Shown: positions 8,118 through 18,399 of the stretch, in pieces
How positions within the stretch are numbered: position 1 is the first letter of the stretch
Layout of the letters: every line of letters begins with the position of its first letter
NCBI GenBank assembly: GCA_018823795.1
Contig: JAHJGZ010000168.1
Coordinates: 1-38,421, forward strand
Source of the DNA: Candidatus Omnitrophota bacterium
GTDB taxonomy: Bacteria > Omnitrophota > Omnitrophia > JAHJGZ01
Length of the DNA: 38,421 nt
Direction of reading: 5' to 3'
Made by a program: the position numbers and the translations under genes
The notes under the pieces: model-generated
The model's database searches: none
Seen by the model: only the letters and a program-made list of their open reading frames with translations
Told to the model about the DNA's origin: nothing

Positions 8118-9589
8118 GCCTTTCCCTCTCGTATAAATCTCACCCATTTTTTATCGAACTGCTCGGGTTTCAATCGGAGCTGATCGTAGAATGCTTGTTT
8201 AAAATTTTTTCCTTTCTTAAGATCCTCTAAAAATTTTTTAATTTTATACATCTGATATCGCTTAAGTAAATATTGAACCATGGTAAATGATTGTTTATAA
8301 AACAATGACGTATTCGTACCCGCAGGCATTGTTGGCGATGAGAAAATACTGTCAAAAAGGATTTGTTCATTGTTGCGGACCGCATCGGTAACTATACTCG
8401 TATCAATCTTAACGATTTTATTCTCTTCATACTGAGCAAGCCCTTCATTCAACCAGAGCGGGCACTTATCACCGGCAATCTCATATATCAGCGCGTGTGT
8501 ATACTCATGTCGCACAAGACTCTCAAATGTTTTGAGATTCGTTTTTGTATCTATTGCAGGAAGTCGAATTTTTCCATCATACATAGCACGGATACTACCA
8601 TGCCCGCCCACCCCCTCCGCATCACCCTCTCCTGTGTTAGCAGTTTGTTCCATAAAGATATCATGATTATAAATAATCACGGGCGTTTTCGTTTTTGAAA
8701 AATAATTTAAATCACGGCCAATGACACGATAGGCACGCCGCAGGATTTCACGTAATTGATAACCACTTTGGGCAACACCTTTTTTATCGTAGCGAATAAT
8801 AAATTGAGCAGCCTCATACGAAGCTAAATCTTTTTCATGTCCCATTTCCGTTTCGAGTTTCTTTATTTTGTTTTCAATCTCCGGAATATGTTCTTCCTTG
8901 ATACCTTTGCCCTGGAGAGCCTTTTGCCAAAAAACTTTAGCCTTTTCTAAATCCTGTCTGAAATAGGCAATCTCACCTAAGACTTCATAAATATAGGTAT
9001 TATCAGAACGATACAATAACGCGTCTTTTAAACAACGTTCTGCCTGTTCGTATTTTTTTTCATTATAAAACTTGACACCACTCTCATACAATACAAAACC
9101 TAACCGGCCAAGATACGCAACATTCATAGGATCAAATTCGATTGCTTTTCTATAACTTGTGCACGCCTCATCCACCTTCCCCGCATTAAATTGTTGCTCA
9201 GCAAATTTATAGTACGCTGCACTCATACTCTTGCCGATGATTGCCGTATCCTCAGCAAGCGCATATGCTTCTTTCAGGTAAAAAAGGGCTTCGAGATAAT
9301 TCAAAGCCCTCATTTCCTCTAGTGCATAGGCATGATAGGCAATCACCAGTTTTTTTGTGTAGGTTGTATCACTACTATCAAGTTGCCTGAGTCTTTGATA
9401 TATCTCTATAGCTTCCTGATAGAGTCCTTGCTCTAATAAACGCACACCTCTTTGTTTTAACGTAACACTATCAGTCGATTCGCTCACATGGTACATTTCT
9501 TCTTGCTCTGTCGTGATTGTTTGAGCATGTGCAATGATACCGTGCACAAAACCAAACCATAGTGCGAGGAGTATGAATACGATTCTCAT
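8114..9589 (-). CDS. TPR protein with peptidase MA-like metalloprotease domain
   Basis: TPR-rich N-terminus; LVRHEYTHALIYEIAGDKCPLWLNEGLAQYEE (HExxH plus downstream Glu). Confidence 0.8.
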   Translation of the reverse strand: MRIVFILLALWFGFVHGIIAHAQTITTEQEEMYHVSESTDSVTLKQRGVRLLEQGLYQEAIEIYQRLRQLDSSDTTYTKKLVIAYHAYALEEMRALNYLEALFYLKEAYALAEDTAIIGKSMSAAYYKFAEQQFNAGKVDEACTSYRKAIEFDPMNVAYLGRLGFVLYESGVKFYNEKKYEQAERCLKDALLYRSDNTYIYEVLGEIAYFRQDLEKAKVFWQKALQGKGIKEEHIPEIENKIKKLETEMGHEKDLASYEAAQFIIRYDKKGVAQSGYQLREILRRAYRVIGRDLNYFSKTKTPVIIYNHDIFMEQTANTGEGDAEGVGGHGSIRAMYDGKIRLPAIDTKTNLKTFESLVRHEYTHALIYEIAGDKCPLWLNEGLAQYEENKIVKIDTSIVTDAVRNNEQILFDSIFSSPTMPAGTNTSLFYKQSFTMVQYLLKRYQMYKIKKFLEDLKKGKNFKQAFYDQLRLKPEQFDKKWVRFIREGKA

Positions 9590-10710
9590 AAAGAGGCGCT
9601 CTCTTTTTCTTTACTATCCTGTGACTGTGCCCATGCAATACGCTTCGCAATAGAAGGATGCGAGTAAAATATACACTCAATAAGCGCATGAGGAGAAGGG
9701 TCAGACAAATTGATCTCCCCTAATTTCTTCATCGTTGAGACAAACGCATCCCCTCGTCCTCCCGTGCGAAGGGCAAACGCATCCGCTTCACGTTCCATCG
9801 CACGTGAATATGCATTTTGTAGTGGCATAATAACAACACCAAAAAGAGCAAACAGTAAACATATAAAAGGAAATGTCGCAACGTCCGCTGCGCCATTAAA
9901 TGCGAACACTTTCACGATATACGATAACCACACGTACGCACAATAAAACGCGATAATATAGACAACGGTGGCAAATGAAATATGTTTCCAGATGTGTTTA
10001 AGAGTAAAATGCCCCACTTCATGAGCAACCACAACCTCGATTTCCTGCGGCGTAAAATGAGAAATAAGCGTATCACTCAATACAACTCGCTTCGTATTTC
10101 CCAATCCCATAAAAGCGGCGTTTGCTTTTTTGGTTGTCTTGCTTAAATTAAGCGAAAAGATATTACTAATCTTGAGTTTCGTATTTTTTACACAGTTGAG
10201 GATTTTCTCTTTTAATTCTTGATCTTTAATCTCGTCATATTTATAAAAAAGCGGCACAATGAAGACCGGAATGATCTTACTCAAAATAAGAGAGAAAAGA
10301 ATAAATGCCGCCCAACACCATACCCACCACCATGCAGGGCTCATTCTCATAATGGCGTAGAGCCCTTCGATCATAATAAGGCCAAGTACGATCGTCAGGA
10401 GACGCTTCTTCCCGTTATCAATGATCCATGCCATAAAGTTTTGATTCGATAGCTTATATTTATGCTCAAGAAAAAACGAGGAATAGATATCTAAAGGAAA
10501 ATCGATTATTAAGGAAAAGAGGTAAAATAACAAAAAGTAAAAGAATACTATGATGAAACTATTGTCAGAAAGACGGTGCGCCCAATTGCGAAAGACAAAC
10601 GTGAGGGGAGAAAAAGCAATTATCGATAAGAGGACAAGGGATACAACAAGGTTCATGATGGTTAATCTGATGCGAATTTTCGAATATTCTTTTGCTTTGG
10701 TATCAGTCAT
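9586..10710 (-). CDS. M48 family metallopeptidase (Ste24/CAAX prenyl protease-like)
   Basis: VVVAHEVGHFTLKH (HExxH), EREADAFALRTGG, multiple TMs, NAAFMGLGNTKRVVLSDTL. Confidence 0.9.
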   Translation of the reverse strand: MTDTKAKEYSKIRIRLTIMNLVVSLVLLSIIAFSPLTFVFRNWAHRLSDNSFIIVFFYFLLFYLFSLIIDFPLDIYSSFFLEHKYKLSNQNFMAWIIDNGKKRLLTIVLGLIMIEGLYAIMRMSPAWWWVWCWAAFILFSLILSKIIPVFIVPLFYKYDEIKDQELKEKILNCVKNTKLKISNIFSLNLSKTTKKANAAFMGLGNTKRVVLSDTLISHFTPQEIEVVVAHEVGHFTLKHIWKHISFATVVYIIAFYCAYVWLSYIVKVFAFNGAADVATFPFICLLFALFGVVIMPLQNAYSRAMEREADAFALRTGGRGDAFVSTMKKLGEINLSDPSPHALIECIFYSHPSIAKRIAWAQSQDSKEKESASL

Positions 10711-11252
10711 TTTTTTCCTTTATTTCTACTTTTTTTTATCATTGTATGATAGGTATTGCGCACCGTATTAAAATAACGGATCGTTTCCTCTTCTCTATAA
10801 TCCGGATAGGTCCATGGCAACAGAGTGTAACTCCCTTTCTTAAAGAGTAGGGTAATCTCAGCAAAAATTCCCTTCCCGAGATAAATACGATGTGAGAAAT
10901 CTTTGGTGCTTGCTAACACCAATTTTGAAAGGTCGACATATCCGGGATCGATATTGACTCGCCGTTTTCCTTTCCGGGAAAACTTTTTCTCAATCGCGTT
11001 GGTTATTACTTTAATGGCGGCCAACGTCTCCGGCTTGATCATTTTTTTAAAAGAACAATATTTGCGTTTAATGTCGTTGCCCAATTCATCGGTGTAGTAA
11101 TCGGTATGATGAAAAGAATACAACAGATTCGTACTGAGGAGGGGCCCAAATTTTTTTTGTACTATCTCCTCGGTTTTCTGCGCTATTTTTTCATCAGTAT
11201 ACAGAAGCCCCATTATTAAGAGCACTTTGTTTGGCCGTGTAATGGCTCCCAT
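10707..11252 (-). CDS. DUF4416 family protein
   Basis: KVLLIMGLLYTDEK...KFGPLL...SFHHTDYYTDELG...NIDPGYVDLSKLVLASTKDFSHRIYLGKGIFAEITL. Confidence 0.8.
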   Translation of the reverse strand: MGAITRPNKVLLIMGLLYTDEKIAQKTEEIVQKKFGPLLSTNLLYSFHHTDYYTDELGNDIKRKYCSFKKMIKPETLAAIKVITNAIEKKFSRKGKRRVNIDPGYVDLSKLVLASTKDFSHRIYLGKGIFAEITLLFKKGSYTLLPWTYPDYREEETIRYFNTVRNTYHTMIKKSRNKGKK

Positions 11253-11268
11253 AATTGTGTTCTTTCTT

Positions 11269-11811
11269 TTAATGACCGATCAAATTCAAAAATTCTGATC
11301 GAGATTTAGCATCAGTACGAAAATTGCCGAGCATAGAACTCGTAATTGCAATTGAATTTTGTTTTTCAACACCGCGCATAACCATACATAAATGTATTGC
11401 TTCGATCACACACGCGACCCCCGAAGGCTTGAGGGCATCCATTAAGGTCTCTGCAATCTGACCGGTCAATCGTTCTTGTACTTGGAGTCGTCGCGCAAAG
11501 ACTTCCACAATCCTTGGGATCTTCGAAAGGCCGATTATTCTCCCCTTCGGGATATAGGCAACGTGGCATTTACCATAAAAGGGAAGCATATGGTGTTCAC
11601 ACATACTAAATATTTCAATATTTTTTACGATCACCATTTCATCATATTTTTCTTCAAAAACCGCATCACGCAAAATTTCTTTGGGGTCTTGATGATATCC
11701 CTTTGTAAGATACTTGAGGGACTTTGCAACCCGCTCAGGCGTTCGCAGCAATCCTTCTCTTGTGGGATCTTCACCAATGTGAACTAATAATTCCTTAACG
11801 ACCTTTTCCAT
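11269..11811 (-). CDS. folE: GTP cyclohydrolase I
   Basis: [67 protein letters not shown]. Confidence 0.95.
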   Translation of the reverse strand: MEKVVKELLVHIGEDPTREGLLRTPERVAKSLKYLTKGYHQDPKEILRDAVFEEKYDEMVIVKNIEIFSMCEHHMLPFYGKCHVAYIPKGRIIGLSKIPRIVEVFARRLQVQERLTGQIAETLMDALKPSGVACVIEAIHLCMVMRGVEKQNSIAITSSMLGNFRTDAKSRSEFLNLIGH

Positions 11812-11887
11812 TGTGTTCCTCCATTTATTAAGGGATAAAGGGGTAAGGGCTCAGGGGTACGTAATCCATCGTAAGGCTTTTTATCCC

Positions 11888-12676
11888 CTACCTCTTACCT
11901 CTTTTTTTCACTTCTTCCCATATTGCATCCAACTCCTTCAGCGGGACTTCACCTATTTTTTTTCCTTCTTTTTTAAGCTGCCGCTCAACCAGCTGGAACC
12001 GTTTGATAAATTTATTATTTGTTTTTCGTAGTGCGATCTCAGAATTAAGATGTAACTTCCTGCCAATAGTAACAACAGAAAACAGAAGATCCCCTAACTC
12101 TTCCTGAATTTTTGCATTATTCCTCCTCCTGCGCCAGACCTCTTTTTTTATCTCCGCAAGTTCCTCATCAACCTTATTAAAAACCCCTTTCATATCAGGC
12201 CAGTCAAAACCAACGCGGGCAACCCGTCGTCCAATTTTATCGGATCGGTGCAATGCGGGAAATGATGAACTTAAATCATCTAAAATCGAAATTCGTTTAC
12301 TCACTCCTTTTTCTTTATTCTTTGCCGTATGCCACAATGCATGCGCGGTGCCTGACGTGCGTGCTCTTTCGCTGCCAAAAACATGAGGATGCCGGTGCAC
12401 CATTTTCTTGATCGCACCCTGCATGACAGTTTTTTTGGTAAAAAGTTTTTTTTCTTCGCCAATGGAAATTAACATAGCAATGATACACACGGTATCGCCT
12501 AATTCCTCTCGAATTTTGTCAGAGTCTTTCTCTAAGACCGAATCGATCATTTCATGCACCTCTTCTAAAAGACATGACATGAGCGTTTCAAAGGTTTGCT
12601 TCCGGTCCCACGGACAACCGTTCGGGCCCCGCAATGTTTTCATAATATCAATCAACTGGTTCATTTCTGCTACCAC
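11888..12676 (-). CDS. mazG: Nucleoside triphosphate pyrophosphohydrolase MazG
   Basis: LRGPNGCPWDRKQTFETL...EEVHEMIDSV...EELGDTVCIIAM...HPHVFG; second domain DELAEIKKEV..EELGDLLFSVV. Confidence 0.92.
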   Translation of the reverse strand: MVAEMNQLIDIMKTLRGPNGCPWDRKQTFETLMSCLLEEVHEMIDSVLEKDSDKIREELGDTVCIIAMLISIGEEKKLFTKKTVMQGAIKKMVHRHPHVFGSERARTSGTAHALWHTAKNKEKGVSKRISILDDLSSSFPALHRSDKIGRRVARVGFDWPDMKGVFNKVDEELAEIKKEVWRRRRNNAKIQEELGDLLFSVVTIGRKLHLNSEIALRKTNNKFIKRFQLVERQLKKEGKKIGEVPLKELDAIWEEVKKRGKR

Positions 12677-14667
12677 CGATAATCGTATTCTAATTCTTCT
12701 TTTTTATCTACTTCCTCGCCGTCATAATCCCATTCATCACTTACATATGATATATATTCACGCGGTATTTCACTTAAAAATCGTGACGGCATATTGTACA
12801 TACGCATACCATACAGTCGTCTACTACGGGCATAACTCAATATGATCTGCTCACGGGCTCGGGTAAGACCAACATAACAGAGACGCCGTTCTTCTTCAAG
12901 GTCACGGTCGTGACTGTTCAATACATTACTATGCGGGAAAATATCCTCCTCCATACCAACCATAAAGACAACATCAAACTCCAGCCCTTTTGCACAGTGA
13001 ATGGTCATAAGATTAAGAATATCTGTACCTTGTTCCAACTGATCGACACTGGTCTCAAGTGAAATCATATCCAAAAAATCTCCGAGCAAAGCTCGCTCTC
13101 CCTGCTGCCGCGCGTGGTCCTCAAACTCAGTCATTGCACCGATAAACTCTTTTATATTTTCCACTCGCGCCCGGGCTTCAATGGTTTGCTCTCTTTCGAT
13201 TATGTGCGCATATCCTGTCTCGTGCAGAATGGTTTGTACGACTTTACTGGGCAGGCAGCTATCTTTCTTCGCCCGTAATTCTTCCAGCCATGTATATAAT
13301 TTTTGAATGCTCGTACGTGCTCGATTGCTGAGCCCTTGAATGCTCTCGGCATGCGCTAAGGTAGCATACAAAGACAGCGTATGGGTTTTTTGATAGGTAC
13401 CGAGTATGTGCAGTGCTTTGATACCGATACCACGTACGGGAACATTAATAATTCGTTTTAAACTCACCTCATCCTCGGGACAGGCGATCACTTTCAGGAA
13501 TGCCATTATATCTTTAATTTCTTTCCGATCATAAAACCGAACGCCCCCGATAATACGATAGGGAATATTATACCGCCTCAGATACTCTTCCAAAACTCGT
13601 GATTGCGCATGAATACGATAAAAAACGACCATAGCATCCAAACGCGTCCCCTCTTGTCGGTAATGAACAATGTTCTCGGCTAATGCCCGCGCTTCTTCAC
13701 GTTCGTCACGGGTCTCACATAAAAGAAGCGGTTCTCCTTCTGCCTTATCAGTCCACAGCGCCTTTTCTTTTCGTGACAGGTTGTGCAGAATAAGTGCATT
13801 CGATGCATTGAGAATGTTTTCGGTGGAACGATAATTCTTGTCAAGTTTTATTACTGCAACGTTTGAATAATCTTTTTCAAACGATAAAATATTGCTAACA
13901 TCAGCGCCGCGCCATCCATAAATAGCTTGATCGGGGTCGCCAACCACCATTAAATTTTTATGATGGGCAGCAAGGAGTTTTATCCATCGATACTGTGCAT
14001 GGTTGGTATCTTGATACTCATCGATTAATATATAGTGAAACCGGCGTTGATAGTCCGAAAGGACGGAGGGATTTTTTTCGAATAGTTCGATGCATGTACT
14101 AATAAGTCCTCCGAAATCGATACCATTATATTGTTTCAGCTTTTTTTCATATACATCATAGACGCGCGCCACAACCTCATCCTGATAGGACCGTGTCTCC
14201 TGTTGATAACTTTCAGCTGTTATTAACTCATCCTTTGCACGATTAATACGCTCTCGAATCATCTTCGGTACAAATTGTTTATGATCGAGTTTTAATTCAT
14301 TTAGACATTCCCTTATAAGTGCTAATTGATCATTTTCATCATACACCGAAAAATATTTCTGCAAGCCAGCCTTTTCGCACTCAGAGCGCAGGATCCTGAG
14401 GCAACTCGCATGGAACGTGCTTACCCACACATCACTACGCACCAATCGTTTAATACGGTCTTTCATTTCCTGTGCTGCTTTATTGGTAAAGGTAACCGCA
14501 AGAAAATTAAATGACGGTATTCCTTGGGCAATAAGATAGGCTATGCGATGGGTCAACACGCGTGTCTTTCCGCTTCCGGCACCGGCAAGAACGAGAAGCG
14601 GTCCTTCTCCATACGTAACCACCTTACTCTGCGAACTATTTAACCCATCCAATATTTTATCTTTCAT
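12670..14667 (-). CDS. pcrA: UvrD/PcrA-type superfamily 1 DNA helicase
   Basis: LVLAGAGSGKTRVLTHRIAYLI, VTFTNKAAQEMKDR, LIDEYQDTNHAQ, VVGDPDQAIYGWRGAD, LMTIHCAKGLEFDVVF, LCYVGLTRARE. Confidence 0.95.
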   Translation of the reverse strand: MKDKILDGLNSSQSKVVTYGEGPLLVLAGAGSGKTRVLTHRIAYLIAQGIPSFNFLAVTFTNKAAQEMKDRIKRLVRSDVWVSTFHASCLRILRSECEKAGLQKYFSVYDENDQLALIRECLNELKLDHKQFVPKMIRERINRAKDELITAESYQQETRSYQDEVVARVYDVYEKKLKQYNGIDFGGLISTCIELFEKNPSVLSDYQRRFHYILIDEYQDTNHAQYRWIKLLAAHHKNLMVVGDPDQAIYGWRGADVSNILSFEKDYSNVAVIKLDKNYRSTENILNASNALILHNLSRKEKALWTDKAEGEPLLLCETRDEREEARALAENIVHYRQEGTRLDAMVVFYRIHAQSRVLEEYLRRYNIPYRIIGGVRFYDRKEIKDIMAFLKVIACPEDEVSLKRIINVPVRGIGIKALHILGTYQKTHTLSLYATLAHAESIQGLSNRARTSIQKLYTWLEELRAKKDSCLPSKVVQTILHETGYAHIIEREQTIEARARVENIKEFIGAMTEFEDHARQQGERALLGDFLDMISLETSVDQLEQGTDILNLMTIHCAKGLEFDVVFMVGMEEDIFPHSNVLNSHDRDLEEERRLCYVGLTRAREQIILSYARSRRLYGMRMYNMPSRFLSEIPREYISYVSDEWDYDGEEVDKKEELEYDYRW

Positions 14668-15041
14668 ATATCATACTCAATTTTTTCTTTAAATGCTTCA
14701 TCAAAGATATAGACATTCTTAAAATCATCGATTGAATCTTCTTCTGTTCTACTCATAAGGGATGATTCGATCAAATTATACACAATCTTTCCAAAATCAT
14801 ATGTTTCTCGAATTCCCCAGTGTTCAAATACTGTTTGTACCAAATGACCAAATTGATCAAGCGCATAATCCCGTATCCCGAAACACAGTTCTTGTCCGCT
14901 CACATGACGATGTTTTTCCAACCTATTCACCGTATAATGCAGGGCGCCCATAACAAAATGATACGCCTCCATTTTATACTCGGGATGTATTTGTACAACT
15001 TTTTCTACTTTGGAAAGAAAATCTTGAATTTCTTTGTTCAT
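14664..15041 (-). CDS. Minf_1886 family protein
   Basis: AYHFVMGALHYTVNRLEKHRHVSGQELCFGIRDYALDQFGHLVQTVFEHWGIRETYDFGKIVYNLIE. Confidence 0.75.
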   Translation of the reverse strand: MNKEIQDFLSKVEKVVQIHPEYKMEAYHFVMGALHYTVNRLEKHRHVSGQELCFGIRDYALDQFGHLVQTVFEHWGIRETYDFGKIVYNLIESSLMSRTEEDSIDDFKNVYIFDEAFKEKIEYDI

Positions 15042-15110
15042 AAATGAGCAGTCAATTTACGGAACATAGGTGACGTATATTGTAGGCCGAAGGCCGTCTG
15101 CGAATTTATC

Positions 15111-15150
15111 CTTGACATTTTATCCGTACTTTCATACGTAAAATGTCAAG
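15111..15150. repeat. Long intergenic hairpin
   Basis: CTTGACATTTTA-tc-CGTA-ctttca-TACG-TAAAATGTCAAG: 12-bp perfect outer stem plus 4-bp inner stem. Confidence 0.75.
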
Positions 15151-15201
15151 GGCACCGTCAGCCATCTCACTGTGCATCACCACTGTTCACTCCGTTATTT
15201 T

Positions 15202-15220
15202 GGGCGCAGGCACTGCGCCC
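15202..15220. repeat. GC-rich hairpin, dispersed-repeat-like
   Basis: GGGCGCAG-GCA-CTGCGCCC followed by CTACA; on the minus strand TGTAGGGGCGCAGTGCCTGCGCCC. Confidence 0.65.
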
Positions 15221-15257
15221 CTACATTACTTTTTCTACTACCGTTTACTGTCAATTG

Positions 15258-15713
15258 TCAACCAGGTTCAACCTCTTCCTCAGTTTTAACTTCAAATCCA
15301 TGATCTACGAGAAACTGTGCTAATACACCATTGCCATTTTTGAGTTTCCCGGAAAAACTACCATCATAAATCGCCCCAAAGCCACATGACGGGCTTCGGG
15401 CTTTCAAGATGGCTCTTGTAATCCCCCTCTGGTAGGCCATTTCATATGCAGCTTGTGCGCCGCGTATAAACTGCTCTGTTACATCACTGCCTTCCTCGCT
15501 CATTACGCGACCTTTACCACATATAACTTCAGCCCCGTCCCCTTCCTGAATTTCTGTCCTTGGCCTTGGAACCCCCATTCCCGCAAGAAGTTCCGGACAT
15601 ACGGCAAGTGAGTCACCTTTATCAAAAATACCTTTTACCAAATGATGTATATTATTGCTACCATTATACTTACAATCATTACCAATCAGGCAGGCACTTA
15701 TTACGTAACACAT
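15258..15713 (-). CDS. DUF523 family protein
   Basis: VISACLIGNDCKYNGSNN...VCPELLAGMGVPRPRTEI...FIRGAQAAYEMA...AILKARSPSCGFGAIYDGSFSGKL. Confidence 0.9.
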   Translation of the reverse strand: MCYVISACLIGNDCKYNGSNNIHHLVKGIFDKGDSLAVCPELLAGMGVPRPRTEIQEGDGAEVICGKGRVMSEEGSDVTEQFIRGAQAAYEMAYQRGITRAILKARSPSCGFGAIYDGSFSGKLKNGNGVLAQFLVDHGFEVKTEEEVEPG

Positions 15714-15716
15714 ACT

Positions 15717-16457
15717 TTAATTTTTTAAAATCCATTCCTCACGAATATATTTTTCATGTTCAAGTACTGACGCTTCTTCAATCTCTTCTTGTGTAAAGGA
15801 GTGTCGCTGTCCGGTAACGCCAAGAACACTATAAAAAGATTGGATAAAAATTTCACACATATTCTCAAAAACTGCATAATAGTTTTCATCTTTCGGCAAC
15901 AATGGCTCGAGAGAAATAGATCCCTGATGGAGGAGAAAGTCGTGTGATCTCTTCTGTGCCCCGCCAGCTATTTTCTTTCCCTCGATCATCAAATCATTCT
16001 TTACCGGCGTTGTAAAACAATCCCTTGTTCCCATAAAAATTGATTCATTGCTATCAAAAAAATCAGTGGCTAATCCTTTTGTATGTAAGGCTTCTTGAAT
16101 AACGGAATGAATTATACGATACGATTCTTTTAAAGACAAAAAAGTTTTGTGAGCTTTTTTATGAGCAACAATTGAATACGTTAAATTATTATCATGAAAA
16201 ACAACACCACCACCAGTAATGCGACGAGTAACATTTGAGGACGCGTGAGAATAATCAATAAGGGGATGGGTTTGCTTCATCTTCTGGCATGCCCCCACCG
16301 TCACTGCCTGAGGATGAAAACCATAGAGTCGTAATACCGGTTGCTGTTGATGTCCGTGAAGGGCCCGACGAAAAAGTACTTCATCAAAAGCCATATTCCG
16401 GCTCGCATTGTGAAACCCGTCACAAATGATGCGCCAAGGTAATGCAGACAAATTCAT
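15717..16457 (-). CDS. lplA: Lipoate-protein ligase A family (biotin/lipoyl ligase fold)
   Basis: PWRIICDGFHNASRNMAFDEVLF, TRRITGGGVVFHDNNLTYSIV, KIAGGAQKRSHDFLLHQGSISLE; adjacent to gcv genes. Confidence 0.85.
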   Translation of the reverse strand: MNLSALPWRIICDGFHNASRNMAFDEVLFRRALHGHQQQPVLRLYGFHPQAVTVGACQKMKQTHPLIDYSHASSNVTRRITGGGVVFHDNNLTYSIVAHKKAHKTFLSLKESYRIIHSVIQEALHTKGLATDFFDSNESIFMGTRDCFTTPVKNDLMIEGKKIAGGAQKRSHDFLLHQGSISLEPLLPKDENYYAVFENMCEIFIQSFYSVLGVTGQRHSFTQEEIEEASVLEHEKYIREEWILKN

Positions 16458-16474
16458 CGAAGATACCTTCTTAA

Positions 16475-16932
16475 TGTAGTTTGTAGTTAGTAGGTTGTAG
16501 TTCGTTATTTTGAAAAGTGCGTTATGAGTCCGCTTAACATTTTAGAAATAACATAGCAATCATTATACAGCGATTCATACGTCTCTTTTGGCATCTTGTT
16601 TTTATTACACAAGATTGTTAGCATAGGGATACATTCAAATGCTGACCCTTGCGAGATTTCGAAGTGGTGTCTCTTTTCTTTTCTGCCTCTTCTACCACTC
16701 CCTTCGGCAATATTGTTTGCAATAGACACAGCAGCTCGCAATAAATTGTTTCCGATTGATGTTTGTATTCGATAAGGTAATTTTTCGAATAAATCAAAAA
16801 TTTTATCTATGAAATCCAATGCTTTTTGATACACATCCAACTTCTCAAAATCAAACTTGCCCACATTGTTCCTTTCCTATCTTCACTATCAATGTTTTAT
16901 CTCAAATTACTACCATCAAACTACAAACTACT
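16475..16932. mobile_element. Four-helix-bundle/IVP gene bounded by imperfect inverted repeats
   Basis: Left GTAGTTTGTAGTTAGTAGGTTGTAGTTC (16475-16503); right reverse complement AGTAGTTTGTAGTTTGATGGTAGTAATTTG (16901-16932). Confidence 0.5.
16505..16864 (-). CDS. Four helix bundle protein (23S rRNA intervening-sequence protein type)
   Basis: FDFEKLDVYQKALDFIDKIFDL...SIGNNLLRAAVSIANNIAEGSGRRGRKEKRHHFEISQGSAFEC. Confidence 0.93.
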   Translation of the reverse strand: MGKFDFEKLDVYQKALDFIDKIFDLFEKLPYRIQTSIGNNLLRAAVSIANNIAEGSGRRGRKEKRHHFEISQGSAFECIPMLTILCNKNKMPKETYESLYNDCYVISKMLSGLITHFSK

Positions 16933-18377
16933 CATTTCCAGCACACATTAGGGAAACGAGCGGCATGCACTTCATCGCACCGCCCTCGCTCAAGCAGGTG
17001 TGGTGCATTTTTTACGATATCAGGATTTTGCCTGCTTTCATCCGCAATTTTTTTTAATGCTTCAACAAAAGCATCCAGCGTTTCCTTCGTTTCTGTTTCA
17101 GTCGGTTCAATCATAAGCGCTTCTGGAACAATCAATGGAAAGGACACTGTTGGCGCATGAAAACCATAATCGAGAAGTCGTTTGCCAATGTCACCAGCAT
17201 GTACATTATAGTTCTTAAAATTTTGTGCCGATGCCACAAACTCATGCATACAATACCCTTCATAGGGAATAGAATAAGAATCCTTTATCTTACTTTTAAT
17301 ATAATTGGCGTTTATAATGGCATCTTCGGTTGCACGACGTAATCCGTCAATCCCTAATGAACGAATATAACAATATGCCTTAATAAGTACGCCCACATTA
17401 CCATAAAATGTTTTAACCTTTCCAATTGTCTTCGGCAATGAGCTATTTAATACATATCGATCTTTTACCTTTTCAACAAGTGGTATCGGCAAATAATCGA
17501 CCAATGTGTTCGTGACTCCTAGTGGTCCAGCCCCCGGCCCGCCGCCGCCATGAGGGGTTGAAAACGTTTTATGAAGATTAAGATGAATAATGTCAAAGCC
17601 CATATCAGCGGGTCGGAATAAGCCCATCAATGCGTTAAGGTTCGCTCCATCATAATACAGGAGACCCCCCTTCTGGTGCACTATGTCTGCGATCTCGAGT
17701 ATGTCATCTTCAAAGAGTCCGAGCGTGTTGGGATTTGTTAACATAAGGCAGGCACATTCCTCATCAACAATCGCTTTGAGTTCATCCACATTCACCCGTC
17801 CGCGATTATTTGATTTTACTTCGACGATTCTGTATCCATACACCGCAGCACTTGCTGGATTGGTACCATGACTCGAATCAGGCACAATAACTTTACTGCG
17901 CCGCGCCTCGCCTCGTGCATCATGGTATGCTTTCACTAACATCATACCCGTTAATTCAGCATGTGCTCCGGCTGCGGGTTGAAAAGAAAAACGTTTCATC
18001 CCGGTCAATGAACACAGATACTGTTCTAACTCGTACATGACGGTGAGTATTCCTTGAACATGTTCAGGTTGCATAGAGGGATGCACCTGCGTAAAGCCAC
18101 TAAGCGCGGCTAAATCTTCATTAACCTTCGGGCTGTATTTCATCGTACAACTTCCCAGCGGATAAAAATGGGTATCAACACAAAAGTTTTTTTGAGAAAG
18201 ACGGAAAAAATGCCGTATTACTTCAGGCTCGCTCACTTCAGGTAGCGCTGTATCAGTTTTTCGTTTGAGGCCATCAGGAATAAACCGATGTAATTCATCC
18301 ATTGACAGGTCCCGGCACGGAAGGGATGCCCCCTGTTTACCTGGTTTACTGTACTCAAAAATTAATTTTTCTTCCAT
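16932..18377 (-). CDS. gcvPB: Glycine dehydrogenase (decarboxylating) subunit 2
   Basis: YPLGSCTMKYSPKVNE, QPAAGAHAELTGMM, PDSSHGTNPASAAVYGY, NLHKTFSTPHGGGGPGAGPLGV; start trimmed to MEEKLIFEYSKPG. Confidence 0.96.
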   Translation of the reverse strand: MEEKLIFEYSKPGKQGASLPCRDLSMDELHRFIPDGLKRKTDTALPEVSEPEVIRHFFRLSQKNFCVDTHFYPLGSCTMKYSPKVNEDLAALSGFTQVHPSMQPEHVQGILTVMYELEQYLCSLTGMKRFSFQPAAGAHAELTGMMLVKAYHDARGEARRSKVIVPDSSHGTNPASAAVYGYRIVEVKSNNRGRVNVDELKAIVDEECACLMLTNPNTLGLFEDDILEIADIVHQKGGLLYYDGANLNALMGLFRPADMGFDIIHLNLHKTFSTPHGGGGPGAGPLGVTNTLVDYLPIPLVEKVKDRYVLNSSLPKTIGKVKTFYGNVGVLIKAYCYIRSLGIDGLRRATEDAIINANYIKSKIKDSYSIPYEGYCMHEFVASAQNFKNYNVHAGDIGKRLLDYGFHAPTVSFPLIVPEALMIEPTETETKETLDAFVEALKKIADESRQNPDIVKNAPHLLERGRCDEVHAARFPNVCWK

Positions 18378-18399
18378 GGTAAAGGTACTCTTGTTCTCC

